A DNA stretch of 64,000 bases from Tetraselmis striata (GCA_006384855.1 VCJN01002510.1:186001-250000); one strand, 5' to 3'; positions 11,206 to 22,690 are shown, counted from the first letter of the stretch. Translations and numbers: made by a program. Notes: generated from the letters alone by a model not told the origin.

Positions 11206-11556
11206 GGGATGGGCGGGGCAGCGGTTGCTACCGAGTGAGGCGTAGCATCGTTTGCAGTAGCAACGCAGCCTTTCCGGTGTGACGCCGCCTGGATGTAACC
11301 CAGCAGTACGCGCAAAGTGCAAGTGCAAGCTGCTGATGGCGGGGATCCCGCGCGGGGGGGGGGGGGGGGGGGGGGGCAGCGGCTGTGGGATAGGCGCGGC
11401 AGCGGTTGCTACAGAGTGAGGCGTCGCATCGTTTGCAGTAGCAACGCAGCCTTTCCGGTTGCATAGTGTGACGCAGCCTGGATGTAACCCAGCAGTACGC
11501 GCAAAGTGCAAGTCTTACACGTCCGTGTGCCCCACCCAATGACATTGCGCCCGACC
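11206..11556. repeat. Local direct duplication around a poly-G run
   Basis: The segment at about 11,216-11,325 (gcggttgctaccgagtgagg through cagtacgcgcaaagtgcaag) is repeated at about 11,400-11,512 with few changes. The two copies flank a 23-base G-run at 11,354-11,376. No gene is supported. Confidence 0.7.
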
Positions 11557-12258
11557 TCACTGACGGCATGTCTCGCTCTCCTTCAGCTCCTGGGCCGTCC
11601 GCCGCCTCACCCTGCGCACCCTACCAGCCGCGCGTGCCTTCTCGGAAGCCTCACACACGGCGGCGCGAGTCGCGTCGTGGAACGCGTCCCTGACATGGCG
11701 GAACTCCGCCCTCTTCGTGGCCGTGGTCGGGCAGGGGACTGCCCGCTGATGGGTCGCCATGCATGGGTACTTGGGGCCGCACAAAGCCGGGGTGCCGTCG
11801 CAGCAACACTCCCAGTCCGTCCGTTGGCCGCAGTCCACGCATGACGGGCGTCCGGCCAGGACACGCACATGATAGTGCATGTGGCCGCCTCCCGCCACTG
11901 CTCGTAGTGCTCCGGTCAACATGGCGACGAGCAAGTCGGCATGTCCCGCAGGTGGCTGCGGGGCGGGTGGCGCGAGCGCAGCCTCGCTCGCCTCGACAAC
12001 CCCCTCAGCCCGATCAGTCGCCTCGACCACGGCCTCCTCCGCCTCCTGACGCGGCGCACCAGGCGCATCATCGTCGCCTGGCAGGGCGTCCCCCCCCGCA
12101 ACGGCGCCGTCGGCGGTGGCCGACGCCGTCGTGGCGGGGTGTTGTGAGGAGGTGGCCCTAGACATAGGTGGGGCCGGCACCGCCATGTGTTGCTCCACAT
12201 GCGGTGCGGTTCCTGACGCGACAGCTCCGTCGCACCAGTACTGGCGCCGGCACCCCAC
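11557..12258 (-). CDS. Cys-rich protein with zinc-ribbon-like C-terminal half, probably transposon-encoded
   Basis: An open minus-strand frame of about 233 codons. The N-terminal half is Ala/Pro/Glu-rich and acidic (DDDAPGAPRQEAEEAVVEA). The C-terminal half has a cysteine cluster, SCVDCGQRTDWECCCDG then ALCGPKYPCMATHQ, and a basic tail (AGRVRRVRRRTAQEL). The Cys order with the LC and final C-x3-H recalls the small zinc ribbon at the end of PiggyBac-type transposases, although I see no catalytic domain next to it. Its N-terminal part is inside the repeat shared with 63,742-64,000. The start codon is uncertain, as the frame may continue from an upstream exon. Confidence 0.4.
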   Translation of the reverse strand: MGCRRQYWCDGAVASGTAPHVEQHMAVPAPPMSRATSSQHPATTASATADGAVAGGDALPGDDDAPGAPRQEAEEAVVEATDRAEGVVEASEAALAPPAPQPPAGHADLLVAMLTGALRAVAGGGHMHYHVRVLAGRPSCVDCGQRTDWECCCDGTPALCGPKYPCMATHQRAVPCPTTATKRAEFRHVRDAFHDATRAAVCEASEKARAAGRVRRVRRRTAQELKESETCRQ

Positions 12259-12819
12259 GCACGCCTGCTGGGCTTACCACCAACCGGCATGTTTCCTTTG
12301 GGAGGCGGTTCATCCGCGTCGGAGGTGAGCGGCGGTGCCTGTGTGGGTGTGGATACTGCCCGGCCATTAGGGCTCCCGCCGCCTGTCGCTCCGCCGACCC
12401 ACGCCGCGGCGTGTGCTGCGCCCCGCATAGTCGCCTCGAATATAATATACATGACGCGGGGACGGGGGGGGATTCGTGCGTTTCGTATGTCGGCGGAAAG
12501 GCGTGCGAAGCTGCGGCTGGCGAAGGTGGTGGAAGTAAGCGTGGCGGCGTCGGCGGCGTATTACCGTGCGTGCATGCGTGCGCAACCCCGCGGCAGCAAG
12601 CGCCGGACTCGGCGTGTGCCAGCGGCAGAGCTGCGAAGCCATGGACACGGTACGGGATGCCAAGTCTGGCTAAGCAACTGCCGAGGCTGGCGGCTTAACC
12701 CCCATGTCCGGCGGTTGAGGGACGGAAAGTGTGTAGAAGTTGATCGGGAAAGCGGGCATATAAGCCTGGCTGTGCTAGGTTCCTATTAATGGCGGTTTGT
12801 GCTAAGTAATCAAGTAAGT

Positions 12820-13750
12820 AGCCAACGCACTCCGCCAGCACCGCCTCATTCTCTGTCGATTTCGAAAACGCCTTCACATTACCCACCGCTAATTGCAATT
12901 GCCACCGTGTAATGTTGTCACGATGTGCGCACACAACAACACTTACTACCGGTTCCGACGCGGATGGAGGCGAGGCTTGCGGAGTGCGTTGGGGGTGCGT
13001 AGAGTAGCGTGCTGCAAATAATTGGGGTGCATCGGACGCCGGATGCCCACCCACCCGGCGTAAAAGACGCGTAATATTCACACGTTATTAACACACAAAT
13101 GTGTGAAAACCGGACATTCCGTGCCGGATGGGTGGGAATACGGCGTCCGATGCAGCCAAAACCCCAGCAACACGCTATTCTGTGCACCGCCAATGCACTC
13201 CGCCAGCACCGCCTCATTCTCTGTCGATTTCGAAAACGCCTTCACATTATCCACCGCTAATTGCAATTGCCACCGTGTAATGTTGTCACGATGTGCGCAC
13301 ACAACAACACTTACTACCGGTTCCGACGCGGATGGAGGCGAGGCTTGCGGAGTGCGTTGGGGGTGCGTAGAGTAGCGTGCTGCAAATAATTGGGGTGCAT
13401 CGGACGCCGGATGCCCATCCACCCGGCGTAAAAGACGCGTAATATTCACACTGCTTTATTAACACACAAATGTGTGAAAACCGGACATTCCGTGCCGGAT
13501 GGGTGGGAATACGGCGTCCGATGCAGCCAAAACCCCAGCAACACGCTATTCTATGCACCGCCAATGCACTCCGCCAGCACCGCCTCATTCTCCGTCGATT
13601 TCGAAAACGCCTTCACATTATCCACCGCTAATAATTGCAATTGCCACCGTGTAATGTTGTCACGATGTGCGCACACAACAACACTTACTACCGGTTCCGA
13701 CGCGGATGGAGGCGAGGCTTGCGGAGTGCACTTGCGGTGCACAGACTACC
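12820..13750. repeat. Three 368-bp tandem units with internal inverted symmetry (copy A)
   Basis: The core cagcaccgcctcattctc occurs near 12,837, 13,204 and 13,572, a period of 367-368 bp. Inside each unit a region of about 80 bp (gggtgcatcggacgccggat) faces a diverged inverted partner (atacggcgtccgatgcagcc), separated by about 75 bp, so each unit can fold back. Copy B has the same three-unit array at 61,740-62,880. Confidence 0.85.
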
Positions 13751-13850
13751 AGGAGACTAGACCCATTGTCGCTTATTTACAAGCACGGGCGGTGCTGCCA
13801 GACCTGATCGTCTACGGCCGATATAATATTCACACTATAGTAACATCGGT

Positions 13851-13885
13851 GCACACCGCCGCACACCGCCGCACACCGCCGCACA
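13851..13885 (+). repeat. 11-bp tandem repeat
   Basis: Tandem ccgccgcacac units. Copy B holds a longer version at about 61,590-61,632, so unit number differs between the copies. Confidence 0.75.
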
Positions 13886-14219
13886 ACGCTGCGCGCGCAC
13901 ATTCGTCGCACACATTATCCCGGATTCACTCGCCGTATCCATTACGCCGTGCTACTTCAACAATAAACATTGCGAAATTACACCGACACAATGCCGCACC
14001 GACTAGCTCTTGACAATACGTGCATATAAATAGTAGTGGCGCGCTGCTCCTCGCCTCCGATGTGTCGTTGACTGCTGCGGAAGGCGGTCGTCGACTGGGT
14101 GTTAGTTTCTCCACCTCGGCCGCCGCCCCCCCCCCCCCTCCCCCTTCACCGCTCACAGCGCCATGGCCGACCTCGCCCCCCCGGGCAAAAGTGGGCGGCG
14201 AGCCTTGTTGTCTCGCGTG

Positions 14220-14451
14220 TCCGCGCCGCCGGCATCGAGGAGGACGAGAAAGACATGAGGAAACGCGTGACAAGGTGGGCGCGCAACAACACACTCCATC
14301 CTCCGCATTAGCACGCACCCACTCGTGGCTAACTTGTGCCGCGCGCAGGTTCGTCCGGGAGCGCCGTAAGGCCCACCTCAACGCCAAGGCTTCCACAGTG
14401 CCAGCGGCGCAACTCGTGGTGGCCGAGGAGGCCGCATCCTCAGCCGCTTAA
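14220..14451 (+). CDS. Two-exon fragment of a basic protein in repeat copy A
   Basis: A first exon ends KDMRKRVTR at acaag|gtgggc (about 14,274). An acceptor (gcgcag|gttcg, about 14,349) resumes FVRERRKAHLNAKAS and runs to a stop at 14,451 after AEEAASSAA. The joined stretch is charged and helical. The same structure is present inverted in copy B (61,007-61,240). The start upstream is unclear because a C-run interrupts the frame. The protein is unidentified; it could be the C-terminal part of a DNA-binding protein of the element. Confidence 0.35.
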
Positions 14452-14469
14452 AGGCGAAACGATTGTGGC

Positions 14470-14763
14470 TTGTTGTGGGTGTCTGGGCACAGGGGGCGTC
14501 CCGACGCGAAGGTAAGGAAGCTCATGGCGGCGTCGTCGACGGCACAGCCTCCCGGGGTGGTGAAGACACTGACGGATGACAAGAAGCGGAAGAGGCCAGT
14601 GAAGAAACGCCGAGGTAAGAAACTGACGGTCGCGGAGTCGGAGGCGGAGTCGGAGGCGGAGGCGGAGGCGGAGGCGGAGGTGGAGGCGGAGGCGGAGGCG
14701 GAGGCAGCGAGATCGTCGAAGCGGAGGGTCCCCCGGGCACGCAAGAACAAGAACAAGCAGTAG
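14470..14763 (+). CDS. Lysine/glutamate-rich nuclear-type tail (copy A)
   Basis: An open frame with KKRKRPVKKRRGKK, which looks like a bipartite nuclear-localisation signal, then a run of Glu/Ala dipeptides from a gaggcg minisatellite, then RRVPRARKNKNKQ and a stop. The Glu/Ala run is shorter in copy B (60,719-60,988), so this is a length-variable repeat. It may be the last exon of the preceding gene; no function is assignable. Confidence 0.35.
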   Translation: MLWVSGHRGRPDAKVRKLMAASSTAQPPGVVKTLTDDKKRKRPVKKRRGKKLTVAESEAESEAEAEAEAEVEAEAEAEAARSSKRRVPRARKNKNKQ

Positions 14764-15227
14764 CCCCCGCCCCCTTACCCCCCCCCCCCCCCCCCCTCCC
14801 AGGCGGGAGCGGCTGGCGGCGAGGGGGGGCGGGGGGGGGCGGGGCGGGCGTGGTCCCCCCGCCCCCGCACCCCCCCCCCCCCCCCCCCCCCCCCCCGGGC
14901 CACATTCCCCGATGGCAGCTGTCGCGAATATTGTAATTCAATCATTCTTCGGCAAACCGCTGCCTGCCCCCGCCCTCCCCCTCGCGAATATTTATGTAAC
15001 GTGAGCACTCTTTGGCAAAACATGGCAGCCAAACCGCCCATCTGATGACCTTTGATCGGACGGCTGGCAGGCCCGTTCAGCAGTACTAGCTATAATGTAC
15101 ACAAAATTCCCCAGTGTTACCAAATACGTACGGCTGCGATTTGCGCTCCCATGTACTAATAGTCGTAGTTATCCACAGGACCACTCGTCATCGTGCCCGG
15201 GTACCGGGTACCGGATACTAGATACCT

Positions 15228-15656
15228 GTAAGGATACTGCGCAAAACGCACCAGGCACTGGGTACCCACATGGGGATTTGTGTGGTACATATCCTTACAC
15301 TCCACCCCGTTGCTGGAGGAGGTCCTCCATCCTATGGGGGGGGTGGAGTGTAAGGATATGTACCACACAAATCCCCATGTGGGTACCCAGTGCCTGGTGC
15401 GTTTTGCGCAGTATCCTTACAGTTGGTGCTTCTACGCACGCGGATCCGGGTTCGATCCCGCGGAGAAACATGAAATATAATATGATATCCCGCAATGTTG
15501 GACGACCCGGCCAACGCGGATCGCCACCGAATCCAGGCCGAAACGTTGCTGGAGGAGGTCCTCCATCCTATGGGGGGGGTGGAGTGTAAGGATATGTACC
15601 ACACAAATCCCCATGTGGGTACCCAGTGCGTGGTGCGTTTTGCGCAGTATCCTTAC
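15228..15656. mobile_element. Foldback (MITE-like) insertion in repeat copy A
   Basis: Two perfect 81-bp inverted arms (15,228-15,308 and 15,340-15,420) are separated by a 31-bp spacer; the arms start gtaaggatactgcgc. After a 124-bp linker, spacer and right arm are repeated at 15,545-15,656 with one visible difference. The whole block is missing from the matching place in copy B. The linker contains ggatccgggttcgatccc, which resembles a tRNA B box. No coding capacity. Perfect arms mean recent insertion or active arm conversion. Confidence 0.85.
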
Positions 15657-15935
15657 AATACCCGGTACGGGCGTAATAAATATATCGCGTACTACCCGGT
15701 ACTACACGGACAACCTTGTACCTTGTACGTCAGTGCCATGTACGCTTCACCGGGCTGGTACGACTACCAGAATGATGACAAAAAGGATTTATCGCCCGCC
15801 GGCAATAACGCCGGATGTACTCGCACGTAACTGGATGGACGTGCCGCCACCAGCAGCAGCCTTCACGGATAAATAATAGTCGCTAGTAGTAGTGCTTCGT
15901 CACCTGTATGTCACATCTGAATCTCACAGTGACTG

Positions 15936-18154
15936 CAGACTGCAGAAACTTACAGCAGGCGAGCCTGCAATTAAGCTACTGCAATGCAACATGCAGTACT
16001 TCCCGAAAAGGGGTTGCAGTGCAGTTACCCAAAGTGCCCCAAATATCTGCCCTTCACTGTCCCGCCCCTCCCTATAATCAACAGTTTCAGTGCTACTGCA
16101 GCATGCCTGCAGCCTGCAGTACTGGGAAGTAGAATGCAGCCCAACCGTGGTTTATATGACCTGAAATCCGCTTGGAATATTGCACATTTACACCAATTCA
16201 CATAAGTCTTTGCACATAGAAATCCGCGCGTATCCTACTCGCCCCGGTGCCCAACCCATGGGGGCCATGGAGCCTTGTAATCCAGTGTATACAAGCCTCC
16301 TACGCCAAGGAGGCAGCCGTTTTTCCCGGTTATCGCATTTTTAGAATTGTTATTTGGCAATGGCATTTCTTGGCACATGGCTTAAACCACAGAAAAAACG
16401 GGCGATGAATAGGCCTGGGGGCAACTTGTTGGCGGCGTAGCTACCATCCTTCGCATATGCCCGCGCGCTGCCGGTGGTGGGTGGATGTATGCATGCGCTG
16501 TAAGACGACCAAGATTGAGCCCAATGCATGCACGCTACCGATGCAATGCATGGTATTTCCATGAGAGTGTGCTAATAATCCCGTCGTCGTGATGGGGCCA
16601 ATCATCCCACAAGTTTCCAAGTTGCAAGATAAGCGCCGTTGGCCGCGCCTCGCTGGGTGAAAGTAGCACACATAAAGTGCCTTCGATTCCAAAGGTGCAT
16701 GCTTTTACCGCCCGCACCGTAAGCTAAGCGCGGGCTGCTGGCCCCCTCCACAACAATGTCGCCACCGTTGCACAAATCTGCGCGCATGTTGTCACACATG
16801 TCGCCCATCATCCGAAGGGAAAAGCCAAATTGATGACGGGGTCCGCGTGACGTGGAGACCTATCCAAGGGGTCCTCGCGCCTGGGAGCTTGCGTGGAAGG
16901 GCACATAACATGCCCCCATCATGCGCCCCCACCCACACTGAGTGGGCTGGCTGGGATACCATAACAGGGGTAACTTTGACAGGCCATAACATTTCAGCGG
17001 TTTATCAGATTGGGCTGAAAATTAGTGCGCTGGAAAGCGCAGGTCACGGGCTTTCCATCGCACTAATTCTCAGCCCATTCTGATAAAACTCCCGAAATGT
17101 TATTGTGATTGCAATATTACTGCTTCTTGCAGGGCGAACAGCCAGTTTGCGAATGTCGCATGTAGCCCGCTAGCTGATCATAGACTCCAAACCACGCGCC
17201 ACGCGGCATGGTGTAGGTGGCCAACACGTGTATTTCGGCGACCATGGGAGAAAAGCACGGTTCTTTATGTCCAAATGTCGGCGTGCCGTGCGCTCAAACC
17301 GTTTAAAGCCCGGCCATACAGCACTTGTTACACTAGTAGTGCCGCATAACAGGCGACGCGCGCGCCACGCGTGACGGCGCATTGGCCCTAGCACACCATG
17401 CATGTACACGCTCTTTCATGGTTATCCTCGCAATGGCTGCAACGGCGTAGACTATGCGTGGGGTTACCGACTAGAAGCGACCAAACCCAAATAATACCCA
17501 TAAAAACATGCAGACTTTTGTGGGCTGCTGTATGTTCACTTTTCTCACCATAGGGTTTGAGGAAGCCCTTTGGCCCTAACACGTGTCCTACACGAGTGGT
17601 ACTTGCGCCATATTGAGCGTTTCCAATACCCCCACAACAACATGGGTTAGCGCCCCGCACTACGTGCCGCCGCACATGCATAGACCATTGCATAGTGGGG
17701 TGGCCTGTATGGGTGGGGAAACATGTCAGCAAAGAGATTACGGCATTGTTGGGTGGACTGGGGCCATATTGCCGTTCGCCCGTGCACGATGTAGCGTGAT
17801 ACCATCGCCACTTCAGTGCAACTGCCTCATGGTGACGCTCTCAAACTTGCGGTATCGTTCGGTGCAGTGCGAGAAAATGTCAAAATTACAGAATCGTACT
17901 TAAATTTATGTGACGAGCATGGCTACTACATTTTTCCAGCTGCAGCACGGTCGTCTGGCGTCGTTTAAGCACTTTTCGGGTTTTTATAAATAATAGGTTG
18001 AAATCCGGCGACTGTGTCAGCGTATATATAGTGACAACGTGTGGTCCCCACATTGGCGTGGATCTTTACTTCAAGTGGATATCAAAGCCGCTGAGAAAGG
18101 GCCGTCAATAGCGTGACATGGTGTTGCCGATGCGTGTACTCGTGCACGATAAGC
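15936..18154. other. Gene-free stretch
   Basis: No gene is supported. 15,940-16,140 is rich in ctgcag and contains short inverted pieces (gcagtacttccc against gggaagtagaatgc). A solo inverted repeat lies at 16,986-17,103 and is listed separately. Scattered short frames have no recognisable domain. Confidence 0.4.
16986..17103. repeat. Solo imperfect inverted repeat
   Basis: Arms of about 53 bp (16,986-17,038 and 17,050-17,103) share ataacatttc, tttatcaga, tgggctga and attagtgcg around an 11-bp centre. This fits a decayed foldback element or a structured RNA-forming site. I see no other copy in the window. Confidence 0.7.
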
Positions 18155-18955
18155 TTTAGGCGAGAGCCTTTACCGTAGGCAAGGAAAAGGTTTGCAGCAA
18201 AGGAATTGTTACAATGTACCGAGGCGTACACGGCTTTATGCAGATTGGCTAGCCGCTTGGCAGCGGGTTGGTGCCTCAGGTGCTAAGCTTCGGAAGTGCA
18301 ATCTAGTCTTGGGTCATCGGCCATCGCTGCAGCATTGTTACGGTATTGCTGCGGCATTGCGGTATTACTGCGGCATTGCTGATGCGGCTTGGGATGATAT
18401 GGTGCGGCCTCGTACATATATTTGCGAGCTATCTTGTGACAGGTTCTGGTGGCGTACGAGATTATTAAGCATATGAGTAGTACATGTACATGCATGAGTA
18501 TGCATGTAGGGCTATGGTGGTAGCCCTAACATTCTATCCCGGTCCGAAACCAATGTCCAAAACCCATGCAAACTTTAGGCGACGAGAGGCTTTAGCTTAG
18601 GCAAGGAAAAGGTTTGCAGCAAAGGAATAATTGTTACAGTGTACCGGGGCGTACACGGCTTTATACATATTGGCTAGCCGCTTGGCAGCCGGTTGCGTGC
18701 ATGTGCTAAGCTTCAGAAGTGCAATCTAGTCTTAGGTCATCGGCCATCGCTGCAGCATTGCTACGGTACTGCTGCGGCATTGCGGTATTACTGCGGCATT
18801 GCTGATGCGGCTTGGTATGATATGGTGCGGCCTCGTACATATAATATGTGCGAGCTATCGTGTGACATGTTCTGGTGGCGTACGAGTAGTACATTAAGCA
18901 TATGAGTAGTACATGTACATGTATGAGTATGCATGTAGGGCTATGGTGGTAACCC
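18155..18955 (+). repeat. Tandem duplication of a roughly 375-bp unit
   Basis: Unit 1 (about 18,155-18,528) and unit 2 (about 18,574-18,955) share gcaaggaaaaggtttgcagc, tcatcggccatcgctgcagc and tatgagtagtacatgtacat with perhaps 5-8 per cent difference. Each unit contains nested short repeats of gcggcattg and gcggtatt. No coding function is recognised. Confidence 0.85.
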
Positions 18956-21059
18956 TAATATGCACACACCACTCACACTTGGTACATGCCCCCTTGAGCT
19001 TTGCCCACGGCCGCCATGCCGGATCCGCCCCGCCCGGTTCACACCATTATTATTTCCACCTTCATCGACGCATATCAAGGTGCACGCCATTGCCGTGCCA
19101 CTATGCTCACGATGGCGCGTTGTGAGCATGCGGCCACGCAGTATTGTAGAAAAGCTCTGCCCTATGGCTAGGAGGCCGCGAGAACCCTCTCTCGCTTGCG
19201 CATGCAACGATCATAACAGCGTTTTGTCCATGATATTGCCACTGAACCAGCGGCATCGACACGTAGAGCGTGGTCCATACCGTGAATGAAGACCTAATTT
19301 CAAATTGCTCTACGTGCGTGGTGATGGATACAGGGTAGTACTGGGTTATCATACCAAGGGTGATGTGGTAGTATGAGTACGGGGGCAGTGGTGCCGTACG
19401 TCTATGTATGCACACGAATGGCGCAATTTGTGGTTTGAACCGGTTGCGCTAGAAGCTCTGCTTTTGCCTAAATGAAAGTGTTGGTCGCAACGGCTACCGC
19501 GTGGTAATATCGAGTGTATCGCGCTATCGCGGCAGTTTCCCCAAGCCGTGCGACCCTACCGAATAAGATGCACACACGCGCGCACGGCCTATGTGTATAT
19601 ATGCAGGGAGCCATGTCGATCGCGAACTCGCAAATCCCATACTTATGTGGAGGATGATGTACTACTAATACGAGGTAGTATATATCTCTATCTTGTCCAC
19701 CCGTATATTATGCCTAGATGGCAAGGGCAAAAAACCCCGCAGATTACATTTGGGGGCGCGGGACAGTCATGCACACTGGGGCAACACATGCGTGACGACA
19801 CCATGGCCAACAACGAGCTGCGCCCTACCGTGCTGAAGGTCAAGAACGTCACGGTTGTTTAGAGAATGCGAGCATCTACTCTCAAACAACGCCGCCAAAC
19901 ATGGAGCCAACACTCCAGCGCCTTATTCAGCTGACTAGCGTAGCATCCGCACAAGTCTACTTTCGAGGGCATGACGCAGCTTTTGCGCCTGGGGCGCTCG
20001 AACCCACAGGAGCAAACCCCGGCGGAGTTCACTGCCCTCCTCAAGTGGATGCATATATATATCCATGCGGTGCAATGGCTGCACATGATACTCCATGTGT
20101 ACAAAATCAAGCACCGCCTACAAGCCCGCGGCACAGACAAACACAAAATAAACACACCGGCAAACGGCGGACTGCTCCGGGATGAACTACCACTTGAGCA
20201 GTCCGAGCCACGACAACGCCTCCGCTGCGTCGCCCGGAGGGGCCGGAAATAGGGGGTGGAAGCAGAGGGGGAGGGGCAAGGACGGCACCAATCTCTCCAA
20301 GATCAAAGACTAAGAGGGCTGCACGCCACGTACTATTCACTAGTGGACCCTATGCGTGTTCGTGCCGCCGGGCTGTAAGACAGTTGGCATGCTTATCATC
20401 AAAGACTGAGCGGGAGTAAAGTTGAAAGAACTTTCAAGTTTAGCGGAGCATGATTGGGAGAGGAAGGCCATCACTGCTCACGGTGGGTCTCTCGGCTCTT
20501 TCTCGTCCCCAAGTCTGGTGATGGTGTCAACAAGTGTTGACTTGTCATCGACCCATGTGCGACAGTCTCAACAGGATAGAGACTCAAAGACAAAGGTGGG
20601 TGTGCAGTGGTGGTGCAAAGGCGAGAGGCTACAGTGTTTTTGGAATACCATAATTGTTACAAGTTGCCACCACCCGCTGCTACAAATAATCTAGCAAATG
20701 TCGGCACTGGCCATCAGGCCATGCCGACCACTAGCAGCACGCCCACTGCAAAGGGCGTCACCATGGAGAGTCAGACAGAAGGCAGAACGTCAGCCCCGTC
20801 ATTGTACGGCAATACATAACATATCCCCTGCACTGTCAAGAATAGAATATATCTGACAGACAGGCAGACATAATTATATATATAATACAGCAGGCCGATA
20901 TACGAGTACTCGTGCGCGTGACATGCGCGCACTCGTACTCTAGTACCCGTAGAATGTACATCATTCAGTGGTACCGGCTCTCGTACTGTATTATGCCAAA
21001 GATAGCGCATGACAGTTTACAATACAGTGTAACTGTCACACATGACCCCTAAACCGGTA
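18956..21059. other. Gene-poor stretch upstream of a DIRS-like fossil
   Basis: No gene is supported. Frames at 19,548-19,862 and 19,971-20,252 are short and lack a known domain; they could be remnants of an upstream part of the element at 21,060. Near 20,895-20,950 the palindromic pieces gagtactcgtgcgcg and cgcgcactcgtactc occur. Confidence 0.35.
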
Positions 21060-22690
21060 CTGAGAAGAGCGGAACCTGAGTTTCGAGACCTTCACATGGC
21101 TGCGCCATGTCGCCCGACATGGCGACTACATGCTCTCCATGGACCTGCAAGACGGCTTCTATGCCGTCGGCATCACGCCCGATGACCGCGATTACTTCAC
21201 CGTCGACTACCGAGGCAAGCTCTATCGGCTGGCGGGCCTTCCCATGATTTGGAGCCTAAGCCTCTACTATAATACTTCTGCTCCTTCACTGCCGCGTTCA
21301 ACCGTGACCTGCGTCGGCTCAACTTCAGAAGTACCCTCCCCCCCCCCCCCCCCCCCACGGAGTGCGCCGGTCCAAACTCATCATGGGAGGCAAACTCACG
21401 CCGGTCCAAACTCAGCATGGGAGCCAACTCACGGAGGCTATTACGCAGCCACTTCCGCGGCTGCCGCATGCTCCCCTACCACATGGACGACCCATGTTCT
21501 TCGCGACAAGTCGAGCGCAGGCCTACGCCGTGCGCGACCGCAGCTTTGACTTTCCTAATACGGAAGCTAGGCCTCAACCGACACCCCGACAAGAATCAAT
21601 GGGAGCCGATACAACGACCGGAGCACCTCGGTAAGGAGTTCGACTCCCATAACGGCACGATTCGGGCCCCCCAACGGAAACTCCAGCCGCTCGCTGCAAC
21701 AGCCCTCGGCCTCATCCGCCGTGCTATATAGGCGCGACAAGCGAGGGCTGCCTGTTGCTAGAGCTCGCGTCCCTTGCAGCTTGCGCCCAATCCTTGCTCC
21801 TCGCCATCGAGCCGGCTTGGTTTTACCCTCGCGAGCTGTACGACGTGATGCGCACGAAGGATGACTCGTGGAGCGGGCGCGGCAAGATGACGCATCAACT
21901 CCGACGCGACCTCGGGTGGTGGGCCGCGGGCCTTGGCCACAGCAACGGCCGCCATCTACAAGCCCCTCGAGACCGTCTACATGCATGTCGACAGCTCCGG
22001 CTACGGGTGGGGCGCCGTCTTTAACGAGACCACCGAGGCGCGCGGCTTTTGGACGGTACGACGGCGACCGCGACTTGCACATCACCTACAAAGAGCTCAA
22101 GGCTGTCCGGTACGCCGTGCTCACCTTCCTTTCGGAGCTGCGAGGTCGACATGTGTTGCTCCACGACGACAACATGGGGGTGATCCACATCCTCCCCGAC
22201 CTCACCTCCCGCTCCCCTCTGCTCATGACCGAGCTATGGAAGCTGTGGTTCATCCTCGACACCAACGAAATCTCAATCATCCATCCGTGCGCACTACATC
22301 AAGACCACAGCCAAAACCTGGGCTGATCGCCTCAGCCACGAGATCGACTACGTCGATTGGGCGTTCAACCTACACCACTTCAACCCCCACGACAATATCT
22401 GGGGTCGTCAAACCATCGATCGCTTCGCTATCACGCGATTGTTGGAGAACGCGCGGCTCCCGCGCACAACTCCGGTTGGCGCGACCCCCGTAGTCAGGCT
22501 ACCGACAACCTGCGCCTTTCCGACGGCGCGTGGCGTCGCGAGCGCAACTAGTGCAACCCCCCTGGGCCTTCATCGACGATCTCGTCATCAAACTTCACAC
22601 CTCCGGCGCGGCGGCCACCGTCCTCGTGCCCTACTGGCTCGACCGGAGCTGGCACCAACGCCTCAGTCTCGGAAATGGCGTCCGAGGTGG
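21060..22690 (+). mobile_element. DIRS-like retroelement fossil (RT, RNase H, methyltransferase-like)
   Basis: Parts are in the usual order for DIRS-type pol. A reverse-transcriptase region has MDLQDGFYAVGITP and YRGKLYRLAGLP. An RNase H-like region shows YMHVDSSGYGWGAVF and LHDDNMGVIHI. A methyltransferase-like region has the CNPPWAFID signature. The element is broken, with roughly half a dozen or more interruptions and a C-run, and looks old. No terminal repeats or recombinase are seen here. Its right end lies about 80 bases from the host gene that starts at 22,773. Confidence 0.75.

Larger units (their letters stand above)
12073..15935 (+). mobile_element. About 4-kb dispersed repeat, copy A
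   Basis: This stretch matches the reverse complement of 59,993-64,000 at high identity. The inner border is the shared edge motif (cacatctgaatctcacagtg at about 15,914-15,933). The outer border of copy B lies beyond the window, so the true left edge of copy A may be further left. Contents in order: part of the Cys-rich frame, a GC-rich open region (12,289-12,789), three 368-bp tandem units, a short lysine-rich coding block (14,470-14,763), GC homopolymers, and a foldback insertion not present in copy B. The class is unknown. Confidence 0.7.

Noticed and set aside
13830-13890. CRISPR-like array from short regular repeats
   Set aside because: Repeats are contiguous 11-mers without spacers, in a eukaryotic context.
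14522-14941. Minus-strand Gly/Pro-rich frame over the Lys/Glu-rich block
   Set aside because: Shadow of C/G homopolymers and the gaggcg minisatellite; the plus frame with KKRKRPVKKRRGKK is more protein-like.
19971-20252. 93-codon frame with EFTALLKWMHIYIHAVQWL
   Set aside because: Looks partly protein-like, but no family, splice partner or second copy was found; kept only as part of the gene-poor stretch.
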